Assembly: GCA_949752795.1 (NCBI GenBank)
Contig: OX457061.1
Span: forward strand, 46,842,338-46,906,337
Direction: 5' to 3'
Length of the DNA: 64,000 nucleotides
Source of the DNA: Hyperoodon ampullatus
Lineage: Eukaryota > Chordata > Mammalia > Artiodactyla > Ziphiidae
Notes under the pieces: model-generated
Database searches by the model: none
The model's input: only the letters and a program-made list of their open reading frames with translations
Told to the model about the DNA's origin: nothing
Program-made: the position numbers and the translations under genes
Shown: piece by piece, positions 11,568 through 22,854 of the stretch
Numbering within the stretch: the stretch's first letter is position 1
Layout of the letters: every line of letters begins with the position of its first letter

Positions 11568-12240
11568 GTGTGTTGCTGAGCAGAGATGGCCAATCAACCG
11601 TGTGCTTCTTTTTTTTTTTTTCTTTCTACTGTGGTTTCTTATTCCTCATGAAGGTACATTTATTTTAAACCTCTCCTCTATGTTTGGCTAGTAAGAAAGT
11701 TACAAAATGGAAATGCCTCTCTTGGCCCCTTTGGCCCTCCTGGAGCCATACATTTCTTGTTGCCAGAAGCAAACAAGTCTTTCAAAGCAAGCAAGACTCT
11801 GAGGCTGTTTTTTTGTTTTGCTTTTTGTTGTTGTTTTTGTTTTGTTTTTGCTTTTGTTTTTTAGTTTTTTGCTCCTTTAGGCTTTTAGTCACACAACTAG
11901 AACTTAGAATTGAATTTCACCCACAGCACACTGTAGAACAGTCTGCAAGAACTCCACCGGGAGCCCCCTGGCAAAGGACATGTCTGGGGCTTGGCTCTTC
12001 TTAGTTCACGCTGATGTTGCTGCACAAGCCAGTTCCTGCTATGGGCTGAGAAGGGAGGGCATCCATCACTTTTCAGCAGCTCTTGTTTCTAAGTGGCTGT
12101 TTTGGGAGGGAGCCCTTTGTAGTTGGAAGAAATACTATTTTCTATTGCCATTTGTTTGGCTGTGGCAATAAAGAAAATTTCCACTGACATGAAGAAGCCA
12201 TTCTAAATATTTTAATAGATGGGAATGGCTGCACTAGAAT
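11568..12240. other. Unannotated, with T/TTTTG-rich tract
   Basis: 11607-11625 and about 11796-11870 are T-rich simple sequence (TTTTG and TTG repeats). No gene recognised. Confidence 0.5.
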
Positions 12241-12500
12241 GATCAAAACAGCAAAGTAGCGATAGCAAGTATAATCACCAACATTTATGGAGAATTTTGC
12301 AGGAGCTTTGCACATTATCTAAGTAAATTCTTTCACCAAGCTTGGGTGATAGTTATTATTATCTCCATCATGCAGATGATGTGTAGAGAGTTTAAGAGAC
12401 TTCTCCAAAGTTGCAATTCCTGTCACTAGGAGAGCTGAACTAGAACCGGGGTCTCTCAGAATCCAAAGCCAATGATTTAGCTACTGTGCAGACTACCTGC
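12241..12500 (-). repeat. MIR SINE
   Basis: Antisense MIR: 'aggagctttgcacattatct', 'atctccatcatgcagatgat', 'actagaaccggggtctctca', 'gatttagctactgtgcagac'. Near full length. Confidence 0.8.
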
Positions 12501-12504
12501 TTCC

Positions 12505-12675
12505 AAGTTTGAACTTTTTACATTGATTACATGTTGAAATATTTTGGATGCAATGGGTTAAAATATATTATTAAAATTGATTTTATCTGTTTCTGTTAAT
12601 TTTTTAGGATGGCTACTAGAGACTTTAAAACAACATAAGCCACTCCCATTATGTTTCTATTGGACAGTGCTAGAC
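12505..12675. mobile_element. MER-type hAT DNA transposon fragment
   Basis: 'ttacatgttgaaatattttg', then 'ggatggctactagagacttt', ending with 'tatttctattggacagtgct'-like sequence ('atgtttctattggacagtgc'). This is one end of a common mammalian MER element with terminal CAGYGCTGTCCAATAGAA. The other end is missing. The 72-codon open frame across it is not a gene. Confidence 0.6.
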
Positions 12676-13794
12676 AAGGGATTAAATAACAATGGAGATG
12701 CAACTGGAGAAGTTGATTGGATCCCTAGCTTGGAAGGCCTTGAAGAACATTTACAAATCACCCTGAGAGTGCCAAATTTTGCCCACAACTTATAGAAATA
12801 TACAATGTCTTCACTCAAGGTTCACGGCTTTTATATTGCCTGGTAAGTATAACTTTTAACATGTCAACATCCACAATTATTTGAGCCAGTCACCTTTTCC
12901 AGTTCTTTGCTTGTTGTGTTTTATGAAGTAGTTAAATAGTTGGAAAAAGCTACCAAGAATGAAGGTAAGGAAAGAAGAGGGCCCAGTAGTGCAAGGGGAT
13001 TAGGAGACAGTTGTGTCATTTCCATCTAAAAGCAATGAAAACAAAGGCACCAAGCCATTAAAATCCAGGATGTGCTCTCTGGCAGGCCTTTGGCAAGAGG
13101 CATAACTACTTACTAAGTGGGTCACAGCCTGACTGTTAATTTCCATTCATGGAATTTGTTTCATTTTCCAGTGTCTCAGTTAGCTCCAAGGTGATGCTTT
13201 ATAAATATTTGTGAGGGCATCATGGAGGTAGTCAAGAGTTTCCAGAGTGGTCATCACTAACTTCTTTTTGTCAGTGTTTCTCCACCTTCTGATGAGGCTT
13301 CAGCAGGATCTGAGCTCTTCTCCTGGAATCCAACCGGCAAGCTGTTATCAGAATTCTCCAGCCACCCCTGGATACCATTGCCAACAAGCTGGAAAGAATT
13401 GTGCAGGGGAAATGCCAGCCTTGCTGAATCAAGCAACTTCTTCAACCCAAAGCTGACTGGTAATTATCGTGGTGGCATTCATGGGACTGCAGGAGGTTCC
13501 ATGAGCCCAGACCCGGTTCCACCATATTTGCTCAGTCCAGGGTATTGAAATGTTTCAACTCCAGGCAGAGAAGAGCCGGCAGAGGCAGGCTATGCAGGCA
13601 GCAGGTGTGGTACTAGCCCTCTGAATTCTGGGGTTCTTCTGGTGTCATTGGATTGTGGATAAAAGAATAAGAGCTGACAGTTGATAAAGGCTGTGCTACC
13701 CACAAACTCATGCTTTTGATTCAGATCTAGTCTGGATGAGGATGAGTGGTCCAGTTTGGATAGTCCCCAAAGTAACTCTAATATGGAAGTTTAG
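12676..13794. other. Unannotated sequence
   Basis: No repeat recognised. 13247-13456 is open on both strands and of average GC, but has no recognisable domain. Confidence 0.4.
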
Positions 13795-14020
13795 TTGAAG
13801 CAGGGCTTTGTAGTCAAATGAATTGAAGTTTAGCCATGATTCTTCGAGTTAACAGCTGCATGATCTTGGCCAAATCACTTCACCCCTCTGAGCTTCAATT
13901 TCCTCATCTGTAAAATGGGCATATACAAACTCCCTTTTGGGGTTGTTGTCAGGCTTAACTGAGATGTGCATGTAAAAAAACCTGGCCTCCAGCACAAGGA
14001 ATGCAATGAATCATTCCGAC
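13795..14020 (+). repeat. MIR SINE
   Basis: Sense MIR: 'gcagggctttgtagtcaaat', 'ctgcatgatcttggccaaat', 'atttcctcatctgtaaaatg', 'ggggttgttgtcaggcttaa'. Confidence 0.85.
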
Positions 14021-14164
14021 TTTTCCCCTTTAGTGCATTTTATTATTAAAGGCTTAATATAAATAAATACCTTCCTCGTGAAACCAAATTCCAACCTTTG
14101 GTGATGATCATGCTTACTCTAGATTTTTTTTTTTGACTACTTGACTTTGGAGATTGTTCGCTTT

Positions 14165-14200
14165 TAATGATGGTGGTGGTGATAATGATGATGATGATGA
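14165..14200. repeat. GAT/GGT microsatellite
   Basis: Interrupted (TGG)n and (GAT)n run directly beside the next MIR. Confidence 0.8.
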
Positions 14201-14440
14201 GTACTTATCTTTTATTCAGTACCTACCCTGTGTTAAGTGCTTTTCCTATATTATCTCATAAAATCATCATAATAACCCCGTGAGGCAGATATTATTATCC
14301 TCATTTGCAGATGAGGAATGACATTAAGAAAGATTAAGTGGCTTGCTCAAGGTTATAAAATTAGGTAGCAGAAGACCTGGGACTTAAACCCAGGTGTGAG
14401 TCCAACACTGTCATTCTTAACCACTATGTTATATTGTATC
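14201..14440 (-). repeat. MIR SINE
   Basis: Antisense MIR: 'accctgtgttaagtgctttt', 'aataaccccgtgaggcagat', 'cctcatttgcagatgaggaa', 'ttcttaaccactatgttata'. Inverted relative to the MIR at 13795. Confidence 0.85.
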
Positions 14441-15256
14441 CATGCTACTAGTTCACCTCATTTTTCCTCAAACCAAGAGATTTTCTGTGTCCACAAAAGG
14501 TATAAAGGGTGCGTGAAAAAGGAACTCTTCCCAGTTTTAAATATCTTTTATAGTTTAAACTTACCTGATATCTTATTGAAACAAAAATTTTAATGGAAAG
14601 ACAATCAAGAAGTCATTTTGATGAAAGAAAATTGAATTTCTTATTCTCCATAGACATTTAGAGAATAAATGTAATTCTGTGGAGAAAAGAAAATAAATTA
14701 TGTTTAAACCAGAGTTTGAAAGAACTAATTATAGAGATATACACAATTTAGAAATAATTGTAGTACTTAAGGTTTATGAAAATGCTCGAGAATTTGTGGA
14801 CATGAAAGCTTGTTTGTGTTCTTTTAAGATTCCAAATGTTACTTTTGTATAAGAGCTCAAAAGTTATGTAATACTCACCTGCTCTCATATCACAAGATGT
14901 GAGAATATTAGATAAATATGAGAAATTTGAGAATATGAAAAAAATTCAGAAATTAAAGTAAACAAAGCTATTTGAGGCCAAAGAAATAGTACTTCAAATA
15001 ATATAAAAGGACAAACGATTGAGCATTTTTCGTGGTGTGGGTGGGGAGGCACTCCTATCTGTTGAGTTGACACCATTCAAGGCTGTTATTTACTGCTGCC
15101 AAGAGAGTTTTATTGGAATTCTTTTTCTTGGGTTTTGCTCAAAAGAACAAATGCCATTCTAATGCCAATATTGTCAAATGCCATTTATTGCTTGGATTTA
15201 CTTTTCTAAAATTTGCCCTCTCTTTCTTAAATAAAGGTATGTCTCTCTCTAGGATA
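14441..15256. other. Unannotated AT-rich sequence
   Basis: No recognised repeat or coding signal. Confidence 0.45.
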
Positions 15257-15272
15257 CTAAAAGCCCTAATTT

Positions 15273-15762
15273 TTTTTTAATTGAAATATAGTTGATTTGC
15301 AGTGTTGTGTTAGTGTCTGGTATATAGCAAGTGATTAAGTTTTATATATATATATATATATTATATATATTCTTTTTCATATTCTTTTCCATTATGGTTG
15401 AAAAAATTAATAAATTATAGGATAGTAATAATAAATTACAGGATATTAAATATAGTTCCCTGTGCTATACAGTAGGACCTTGTTGTTTATCTATTTTATA
15501 TATAGTAGTCTGTATCTGCTAATCCCAAACTCCTAGTTTATCCCTCCCCTACTCCCTTTCCCATTTGGTAGCCAGAAGTTTGTTTTCTATATCTGTGAGT
15601 TGGTTTCTGTTTCATAAATAAGTTCATTTGTGTCATATTTTAAATTCCACACATAAGTGATATCATACGGTATTTGTCTTTCTCTGACTTACTTTGCTTA
15701 GTATGATAATCTCTAGGTCCATCCATGTTGTTGCAAATGACATTATTTCATTCTTTTTTGTG
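15273..15762 (-). mobile_element. 5'-truncated L1, 3' end only
   Basis: Antisense L1 3' UTR and ORF2 end: T-run, 'attgaaatatagttgatttg', 'ttccctgtgctatacagtag', 'ggtccatccatgttgttgca'. Flanked by the 16-bp duplication CTAAAAGCCCTAATTT at 15257-15272 and 15763-15778. Contains an internal (TA)n run at about 15343-15372. 490 bp. Confidence 0.92.
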
Positions 15763-15778
15763 CTAAAAGCCCTAATTT

Positions 15779-16049
15779 AACTGTTGATGAGATTATTCCA
15801 AATAAGTAAAGCATGTTTGACCAACTGCCTTATCAATGCAATTCACATTAACTGCCTTGGAGGAAAATTAGTAAATCTCATGTTGGTATAATAAATAACA
15901 CCTTTTCTGTTAAGCTTGATAAAGGTTATTTCTTTTAAAAAGAGAACGATTTTCACTTTATTAATCTCATTATTCTACTGAAATAGCCCAATGACCTGAA
16001 TGTTGCTTACTTCATGGCTTTACTTGTACCTCTAAGAACTGATGACCAT
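15779..16049. other. Unannotated sequence
   Basis: Nothing recognised. Confidence 0.4.
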
Positions 16050-17112
16050 GCTTCCTTCTTGAAACACTTTCTTCATTTGGCTTGAGACATCACTTTCTCT
16101 TGGTTCTCCTTCTATTCCACTGGCTGGTCAATTCCCCTTTGTCTTCTGACTGCTAAGTGTTAAAAATTTCAGGGTGTAGCCCTAAAACCTTTTCATTTCT
16201 TACTCTTTATTTATTCCCTCTGTAATACCATCCCCAGTCTCTTAGCTTTGAAAGCATCTATACACCAATGATTCCCAAATTTACATTTCTAGCCCTCTTT
16301 CTTAAATTGAGGTCTCATGGTCAACCATCTACTCAAATCTTGACTTAAATATCTAGTAAGAATCTCAAACTTAACCTGTCCAAAATCAAACTCCTGATTC
16401 TCCACTGACATCTTGCATCTCAGGAAACGCTAGCTCTGTCTTTCTAGCTGCCAAAACCTTATTTTCTGTCTTCCTCGGACACTCCACCTCCATCAGTAAA
16501 TCCTATTGGCTTTACCTTGAAAATACTATTTATCAAAAATCTGAGCACTTTTCACCACTTCCATTGCTATTTTCCTGGTCTAGGCTTCCACTGTATTTCA
16601 CTACCTCACCTGAATTATTTCAAAAACTCCCCAGGTGGACTCCCCCCAACTACAGTCTGTTCTTCACATAGAAGCAACAGTGATCTAAATTGCAGGTAAA
16701 ATCAAGTTACTCTTTTGCTCAAAACTTTTAATGGCTCCTATCTCATTCAGAGTAAAATCCAAAGGCAATAAGACCTGCAAGGCCCTACATGACCTTGCAG
16801 CTACCTCATACTTTTACTTTTATCTCTTACCTCATACTTTTATCTCTTGTTGCCTGCCTCCTTGTACATATTCTGTTCCAGACACACCCCAGATTTCCTA
16901 GAACAAATACCTCTCTCACTTTTCAAGGTTATTTGCTCATATGTTATCATTTTGGAAATATCTTTCTTGAGTACTCTTTCCCTCCTCCCTGGTCTACCTG
17001 TATCCTTTATTCCACCTTATTTTTCTCTATAACACTTTTTACCACCTGACACAATATATATTTACTTGTTTATTTGTTTATTTTCCCCATTAGAATATTA
17101 GCATATATTCAA
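16050..17112 (+). repeat. L2 LINE, 3' kilobase
   Basis: Sense L2 blocks in order: 'cttgaaacactttcttcatt', 'caatgattcccaaatttaca', 'tctcaaacttaacctgtcca', 'ttaatggctcctatctcatt', 'gcaaggccctacatgacctt', 'tgttccagacacaccccaga', 'taacactttttaccacctga'. A short duplication of 'ctcatacttttatctctt'-like sequence is seen at 16806-16848. Reading frames are decayed. Confidence 0.8.
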
Positions 17113-17179
17113 GATTCCAGGACTGGCATACTAGATGATTCCAACCAAGCCTCCCAGTTGAAGACAATTTAAAAAGCTG

Positions 17180-17210
<31 letters not shown>

Positions 17211-17819
17211 TTCTTACAAGCATCAGAGACCTACCGAGATATTAAGAGATTAGAACAAGGAAACAATTAGCATTAAAGAGGTGAGTCAAAGCCTTTTTGG
17301 ACAGGATGATTTACTGATGATGAGAAGAAAATTGAAAAGCAGAGCTTCACTGAGACCTTGGGAAATGACCTACTCTGTAACCCAAAGACCAAGGGCTGAA
17401 ATTTGGCTCCAAGGCTCTTTGACAACTCACTGGAAGCAGTTGAGACACAAATCTAAGCTTTTGATAACTCAGATGCATGAAGATTTGGAGACTGGCATTC
17501 ATCTCCTTCAAAAACAGAGAGGCCGTAGTATAATATCCCTTTTTCTGACTTGAAACACTCAAAGGCTACATCCTGGAGGCATGGGATCTAGATTTTAGCC
17601 CAACCTGCACAAAAACTCAAATCTTGGTCCTAGACTGCTAATCTGCTCAGGTGTTTTGCAGGGGGAAAATACACTGTGGAGGAAAATAACATCATTCTAG
17701 GTCTTAAATTATCACCAAATGTAATTTTAATTTGTCCAGCAAAGTATCAAAGGTTATAAAACAAATGAAGATTCAAGACAAATGGCAACTAATGTAGTTC
17801 CAAACCACCTATCCACTCA
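17113..17819. other. Unassigned, with CA microsatellite
   Basis: 17181-17210 is (AC)n. The remainder could be the 5' part of the old L1 that follows at 17820, but I cannot prove it. The opposed open frames at 17281-17562 show no domain. Confidence 0.4.
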
Positions 17820-18235
17820 GCATATGAAAAGGTGCTCAACATCATTAGACATCAGAGAGATGCAAATTAAAACCACAACAACATACCACTACCCATTAAA
17901 TAAAAAATAAAGAAGCTGCTGATAACACTGAGTGCTGGTGAGGATACAGAGCAATTGGAACTCACATGCATCACTGGTACTAGTGTGAAACAGTACAGAC
18001 ACTTTGGAAAACAGCTTGGCAGTTATTAAAAAGTTCAATGTACACTTACCATATGACCCAGAAATCCCACTTCCAGATACTTACCCAAGAAAAAGTAAGA
18101 TATATATCCACACAAAAACCTGTTCACAAATGTTTACAGTGGCTTTATTCATACTTGTCAAAAAATGGAAATGTTTATCAATTGGTAAATGGATAAACAA
18201 ACTGCTATAAACATACAGTGGAATAGTACTCTAAT
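17820..18235 (+). repeat. Old L1 ORF2 3' fragment
   Basis: Sense L1: 'aaggtgctcaacatcattag', 'gagagatgcaaattaaaacc', 'ttaccatatgacccagaaat', 'tacagtggaatagtactcta'. The frame is interrupted repeatedly. Confidence 0.85.
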
Positions 18236-20389
18236 ATTTGCCGAGTATATTATTTAATAACTATTATTAAATAAATATAATATTTAACAAGTATTAATAT
18301 TATATCTTATTTTAAAAGGAGAATTCCTTTTTAAAAAGCCACATAGACCCTTTCAGCACCGGTCTGACATTTCATTCACCTCTGTGGACAGCTGACAGAA
18401 CATATGGAAGTTTTTGAGAGCTGGAGAATGATGAACCTTTAATTCAGGGAGGGCAGAAGGCTTATCACTTCACATTTCTCCCTTCCATTTGGCTCTCTTA
18501 CTTCCTCATCTGATTCAGTACTCCTTTGGTCCTTCCTGCTGTCGCCCGTGTTTGGGCCCATGGTTTCCTCTGATACGGCCAGACAGCCAAGGATGTTTTC
18601 ACATGAAGGGCATTTGCCGTGGGCTCAGCTGCCTCACTAATTTGGCTGATGTTTTACATCCCCTGGAGCAGGAGGGAGAAGTAGACCTGTAACTTGAGGA
18701 CAGGACCTTGTCTTGCACTTCTGTGGTGACCCACCATGGCCAAGCACAGAGCCTTAGACATGGTAGGTGCCCAATACACGTTTGCTTTGTGTACAGATTT
18801 GGTTTTTTTAAAGATACTAAATGTAGTTCCTAGTGTCCTCAAGTGTAGTGAATGCAAGTTAAAATTACTCTGGCAGGAGTCATACTTAATTCATTGGAAG
18901 AGAAATAATAACCTTGATGTCCTCAATTTAAGAATATCAGCTATGTAATATATTTTCATTCATTCGTGTATTCAGCAAATATTTATTGAACATCTACCAT
19001 GTCCTAGATTCTATGCCAAATTAATTAACTTAAAGGGATACATATCCAAGAAGAAAAATCAATTGTTAATTACAAGTTTCAAAGATATATATTGGTCTTT
19101 GCATATTTTGCTTCCTGGTGAATTTATTTTTCCTTTTCATTTTTTTTTTTCCTGTAAGGAAAGAAGTAGATACACTGGAACAGTGATTGGTGGCCGTCTC
19201 TTCTGTCCCAGTATGCTTAGAAGAGTCACTTCATTTCTGTGAGTAACAGTAGCTTTCCAACATGGGGTATCTAAATAGGGGCAGATTGTTGGGGGTGGGA
19301 GTGAAGTATCAGAACTCAGGAGAGTTAGGGGAGCCTGTGTAGTTCCAAATTACTTATCCAGCACCCCCAACCCTTCCCGCTGCATCCTCCTTACCACCAC
19401 CATGCTGTGACATCAGCTTTTTTTAGTATGTTTTGTCCTGAGGGAAGAAGTTTCCCACATTTACTTTCTTTTTCTCAGTGGGAAAGATTCTATTGTTTGA
19501 CTGACTCTCATGTTTTTGCTACTTCATGTTTTCATTTAAACAGTAACTGAATTCAGGAGATTAAAGATACACAGTTAAATTGTCTGTTACTAACTGTAGT
19601 TTGTTTCCATCCTCCCTCTCTCCCTCTCCCCAGAATGCAAGTACTTCTTTCTTCTTGTGTTTTGATGGTTTTGATTTGATTTTGGTTTGTTTAGTTTGGG
19701 GTATTGGAATTGATTTTTAATAAAATTATGGTTGGGATTCCACAGAAATGAAACATCTAACAATGTTTAAAGACTTGCATGTGGACGATAGAATCACGTT
19801 CATTTTTATTGATGCTAAGTGGTGACTGAATCACTTTGGAGAATGATAAATTTTGTAGTTGATAAATTTTGTTTTCACTTGAAAAAAGAGTAGACAATGT
19901 AACATGACAGAAAACAAAAATTTGTATGTTTCCATTATAAATCTCCCCCAAATTTTCTAGTTTCCACTAGCATATGTGCTTTAATATATCACAGCTATGA
20001 CCTTGGTGGTTGTGGAGTGCACAGTAGGAAAAAAGAGGAATGGAGGGAACGTTCTAGATTGAGCCCAAGCAGTGTTCATTGCTGGGATTCAGGTACTTCC
20101 GGTATTTCCATCCGGAGGATTGTTAACACGGTGCACTAGGGGCCTCCTGACGAAAAAAGTCCTAAGGAAAGAGCAAAACCAGCGACGAGTTTGGCCAGTA
20201 AAAAAGGCTGCAGCGGTCAGAGGTGAGGTGGGTCTTCTGAGGATCACTGAATGGGGAATCGCCAATTAGTGAAGCAGTAGGCTTTCGGTCATTGGAATCC
20301 AGCCTTCTAACGGCCATCCACTGCTACTCAAGCATTCCCAGGAGGAGTCGAACCTCCAGACCTCACTCAAGGTGATTACGTTACCCAAC
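18236..20389. other. Mostly unannotated sequence
   Basis: About 2.1 kb. 18950-19010 carries an old-repeat-like phrase ('cagcaaatatttattgaaca') not assigned to a family. 20050-20389 may be the decayed internal leader of the minus-oriented LTR copy that follows. No gene recognised. Confidence 0.4.
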
Positions 20390-20497
20390 CAAACTTGGGT
20401 CCCTTTGCCCACTTGCAGTAAAGCCAGTCTATTGACACTGGGGTGTGATGAAGAAAAGTGTAGCATTTATTGCAGGGCGCCAAGCAGAGTTCAGGCC
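20390..20497 (-). repeat. LTR R/U5-like fragment, left arm of inverted repeat
   Basis: Read on the minus strand: 'ggcctgaactctgcttggcg', a polyadenylation signal AATAAA with 'gccctgc' just before it, 'agactggctttactgc', and 'gggacccaagtttggttggg'. This is the polyA-signal-to-U5 layout of a retroviral LTR and is about 80 percent identical to the plus-strand arm at 20512-20631. It lacks U3, and no duplication was found. The family was not identified. Confidence 0.6.
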
Positions 20498-20511
20498 GCT
20501 AATGTTTAAAA

Positions 20512-20631
20512 GGCCTGAACTTCTTGCTTGGTGCCCTGCAATAAACAGTACCCTTTCCTTTACCACAGCCTGTTGTCAATAGATTGGCTTTACTGCCTGT
20601 GGGCGAAGGGACCCAAGTTTGGCTGGGTAAC
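20512..20631 (+). repeat. LTR R/U5-like fragment, right arm of inverted repeat
   Basis: 'ggcctgaacttcttgcttgg', AATAAA at about 20540-20545, 'agattggctttactgcctgt', and end 'ggctgggtaac'. It is immediately followed by a primer-binding-site-like stretch. The copy begins at the same internal point as the minus-strand arm, only 14 bp away, so both are cut at one position upstream of the polyA signal. Confidence 0.65.
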
Positions 20632-20860
20632 AATTTTGGCACCCCAGATGGGATGGCAGTCCCGAGTGGGCACCTCACCCACGGCACATTGCCTCCTGGC
20701 CGGTGGCAGCTCTTGGATTCAGTCCAGCAGCAACCTGAGCACCTTTGTCTCAGGGACAGTCCCAGGTGTTTGCCACCGACCAGGTGTTGCTGGCCCACGG
20801 CGCTGTGATGAAGGAAACAAGAGGAAGGTGATATTCACAGGGGACAGTTTGTCCTGGGAA
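20632..20860 (+). repeat. Probable ERV leader with primer-binding-site-like start
   Basis: Directly after the LTR end comes 'ttttggcaccccagatggga'. This has the TGGC-plus-purine-rich shape of a tRNA primer-binding site, imperfectly like the lysine-type site. No gag frame can be followed. Inference rests mainly on the position after an LTR-like end. Confidence 0.45.
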
Positions 20861-20988
20861 GGCACCATAGGGCTCAGTTACAATTATTATTCATTAAACA
20901 AAATATATCTGCTCATGTGGGTAGGGAGAAGATTCTCCTTCTGGGAAGGTAAGCTGATCTCTGTATTGTAATGTATAAAACAGGCAGA

Positions 20989-21204
20989 GGGCTTCCCTGG
21001 TGGTGCAGTGGGTAAGAGTCCGCCTGCCGATGCAGGGGACGTGGGTTCGTGCCCTGGTCCAGGAAGATCCCACATGCCATGGAGCGGCTGGGCCCATGAG
21101 CCATGGCCGCTGGGCCTGCGCATCTGGAGCCTGTGCTCCACAACGGGAGAGGCCACAACAGTGAGAGGCCCGCATACCGCAAAAACAAAAACAAAAACAA
21201 AAAC
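20989..21204 (+). repeat. CHR-2-like SINE, complete
   Basis: Head GGGCTTCCCTGGTGGTGCAG, tRNA-like box B 'gggttcgtgccctgg', body, CGCATACCGC end and an (AAAAAC)n tail. Target duplication AAAACAGGCAGA at 20977-20988 and 21205-21216. Confidence 0.95.
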
Positions 21205-21216
21205 AAAACAGGCAGA

Positions 21217-21617
21217 ATAGTGCTGCATCTCTGAGAAGAAAGCACGCCAGAAACACTCCTTTCCAGCTACATGCTGAACTTAGGCTCCCCTGACCTCTGA
21301 GTACACCACTGACACTGTGTGATTGGTTTGGGATCTGTGTGCTTGTTTGTTTTCATGGGAAATGGGTTCATAACTTCCATTAAATTCTCAAAGGTGTCTG
21401 AAACCCCACAAAAACTGACCACTGTTTTATATGTGGTCTCTGCTCAGTCTCATCAACACACATAGCTTCATTTGTTACCTACTTAATGATTCTCTCAAGT
21501 ATATATTCCCAAACCATTTACTCTTCAGAAATAAAATTTGTAGATAATATAACCATTCTACAAACACAAAACTAAGCTTAGTAACTGTAAAGTAAAGGCA
21601 ATATCTTTAAATGATAA
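21217..21617. other. Unannotated sequence
   Basis: No repeat or gene recognised. Confidence 0.4.
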
Positions 21618-21634
21618 AAATTGTATGCATTTCA

Positions 21635-22251
21635 TGCTGGAGAGGGTGTGGAGAAAAGGGAACCCTCTTGCACTGTTGGTGGGAATGTAAACTGATACAG
21701 CCACTATGGAGAACAGTATGGAGGTTCCTTAAAAAACTAAAAATAGAATTACCATATGACCCAGCAATCCCACTACTGGGCATATACCCAGAGAAAACCA
21801 TAATTCGAAAAGACACATGCACCCCAATGTTCATTGCAGCACTATTTACAATAGCCAGGTCATGAAAGCAACCTAAATGCCCATCGACAGACGAATGGAT
21901 AAAGAAGATGTGGTACATATATACAATGGAATATTACTCAGCCATAAAAAGGAACGAAATTGAGTCATTTGTTGAGACGTGGATGGATCTAGAGACTGTC
22001 ATACAGAGTGAAGTAAGTCAGAAAGAGAAAAATAAATATCGTATATTAACGCATATGTGTGGAACCTAGAAAAATGGTGCAGATGAACCGGTTTGCAGGG
22101 CAGAAATTGAGACACAGATGTAGAGAACAAACGTACGGACACCAAGGGGGGAAAGCGGCAGGGGGGTGGGGGGGTGGTGTGATGAATTGGGAGATTGGGA
22201 TTGACATGTATACACTGATGTGTATTAAATTGATGACTAATAAGAAAAACT
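21635..22251 (+). mobile_element. Young 5'-truncated L1 (ORF2 C-terminus plus 3' UTR)
   Basis: The first 220 bp read as ORF2 C-terminus with the cysteine-rich C-x3-C...H-x4-C region (CWRGCGEKG then HCWWEC), but an in-frame stop lies at about 21863-21865. It continues through later ORF2 codons into a G-rich 3' UTR and ends 'gatgactaataagaaaaact'. A perfect 17-bp duplication AAATTGTATGCATTTCA flanks it (21618-21634, 22252-22268). 617 bp. The A-tail is very short. Confidence 0.93.
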
Positions 22252-22268
22252 AAATTGTATGCATTTCA

Positions 22269-22669
22269 ACCACAAATGCTTGCCCGCGACTACATGGGAG
22301 GACATAGTGAAGTGGTCAAGGACTAATGCCAAAGTGCCGTGGACGTGACAGCTACACATAAAGCTGAGCATTTGTGTATTACTGGCAGCTCAAATACCAC
22401 AAGAAGCATTGCCACTGGTGACAAGATTTTCCAAAATGGAGACAAGTCTTGGTAAAGCTCTAGACAAAACAAAGTTCCCTGATTTATAAGGAAGTTTCAT
22501 TCCTGAAAAATCTAGTGTACAAAATCCATACAAAACAAACAAAACCACAACCACCACAACAAATTTGGGGTTCTATACAAAAAGAGGAGTTAGGTTCTCA
22601 GCTCAGACCATTATAAACAGATGTACTGCCCATGTGAATCCTCCTGAACCCTCCTGAATACGGAAGAGT
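22269..22669. other. Unannotated sequence
   Basis: Nothing recognised. Confidence 0.4.
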
Positions 22670-22852
22670 TCTTCTTTGTGTGCGAGTGTCCCTCTCATTT
22701 CAGGATGCCCAGCATCCTTGATTCTTGTCCACTAAATAAATACCAGTTGCACATCCCCTCCCATCATTTTGACAACCAAACCCCCCCCACACACAAAGTC
22801 CAGAATGCCCCCAGGGAGGTGGTGTCACCTCCACTGAGAACCACTGACCTAC
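22670..22852 (-). mobile_element. hAT-Charlie-type MER fragment
   Basis: Minus strand: CAGTGGTTCTCAGTGGAGGT start, then 'tttggttgtcaaaatgatgg' and 'tatttatttagtggacaaga'. This is the order of a common non-autonomous Charlie-type element. The exact MER name is not certain. Confidence 0.6.
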
Positions 22853-22854
22853 CG

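Noticed and set aside
12577..12795. 72-codon open frame resembling a small protein
   Set aside because: First half is a MER-type hAT element end, the rest unremarkable.
20340..20380. tRNA T-arm-like motif (minus strand GGAGGTTCGACTCCTCC)
   Set aside because: Stem and 7-nt loop look right, but no anticodon arm or acceptor stem could be fitted. Probably chance within the LTR-associated sequence.
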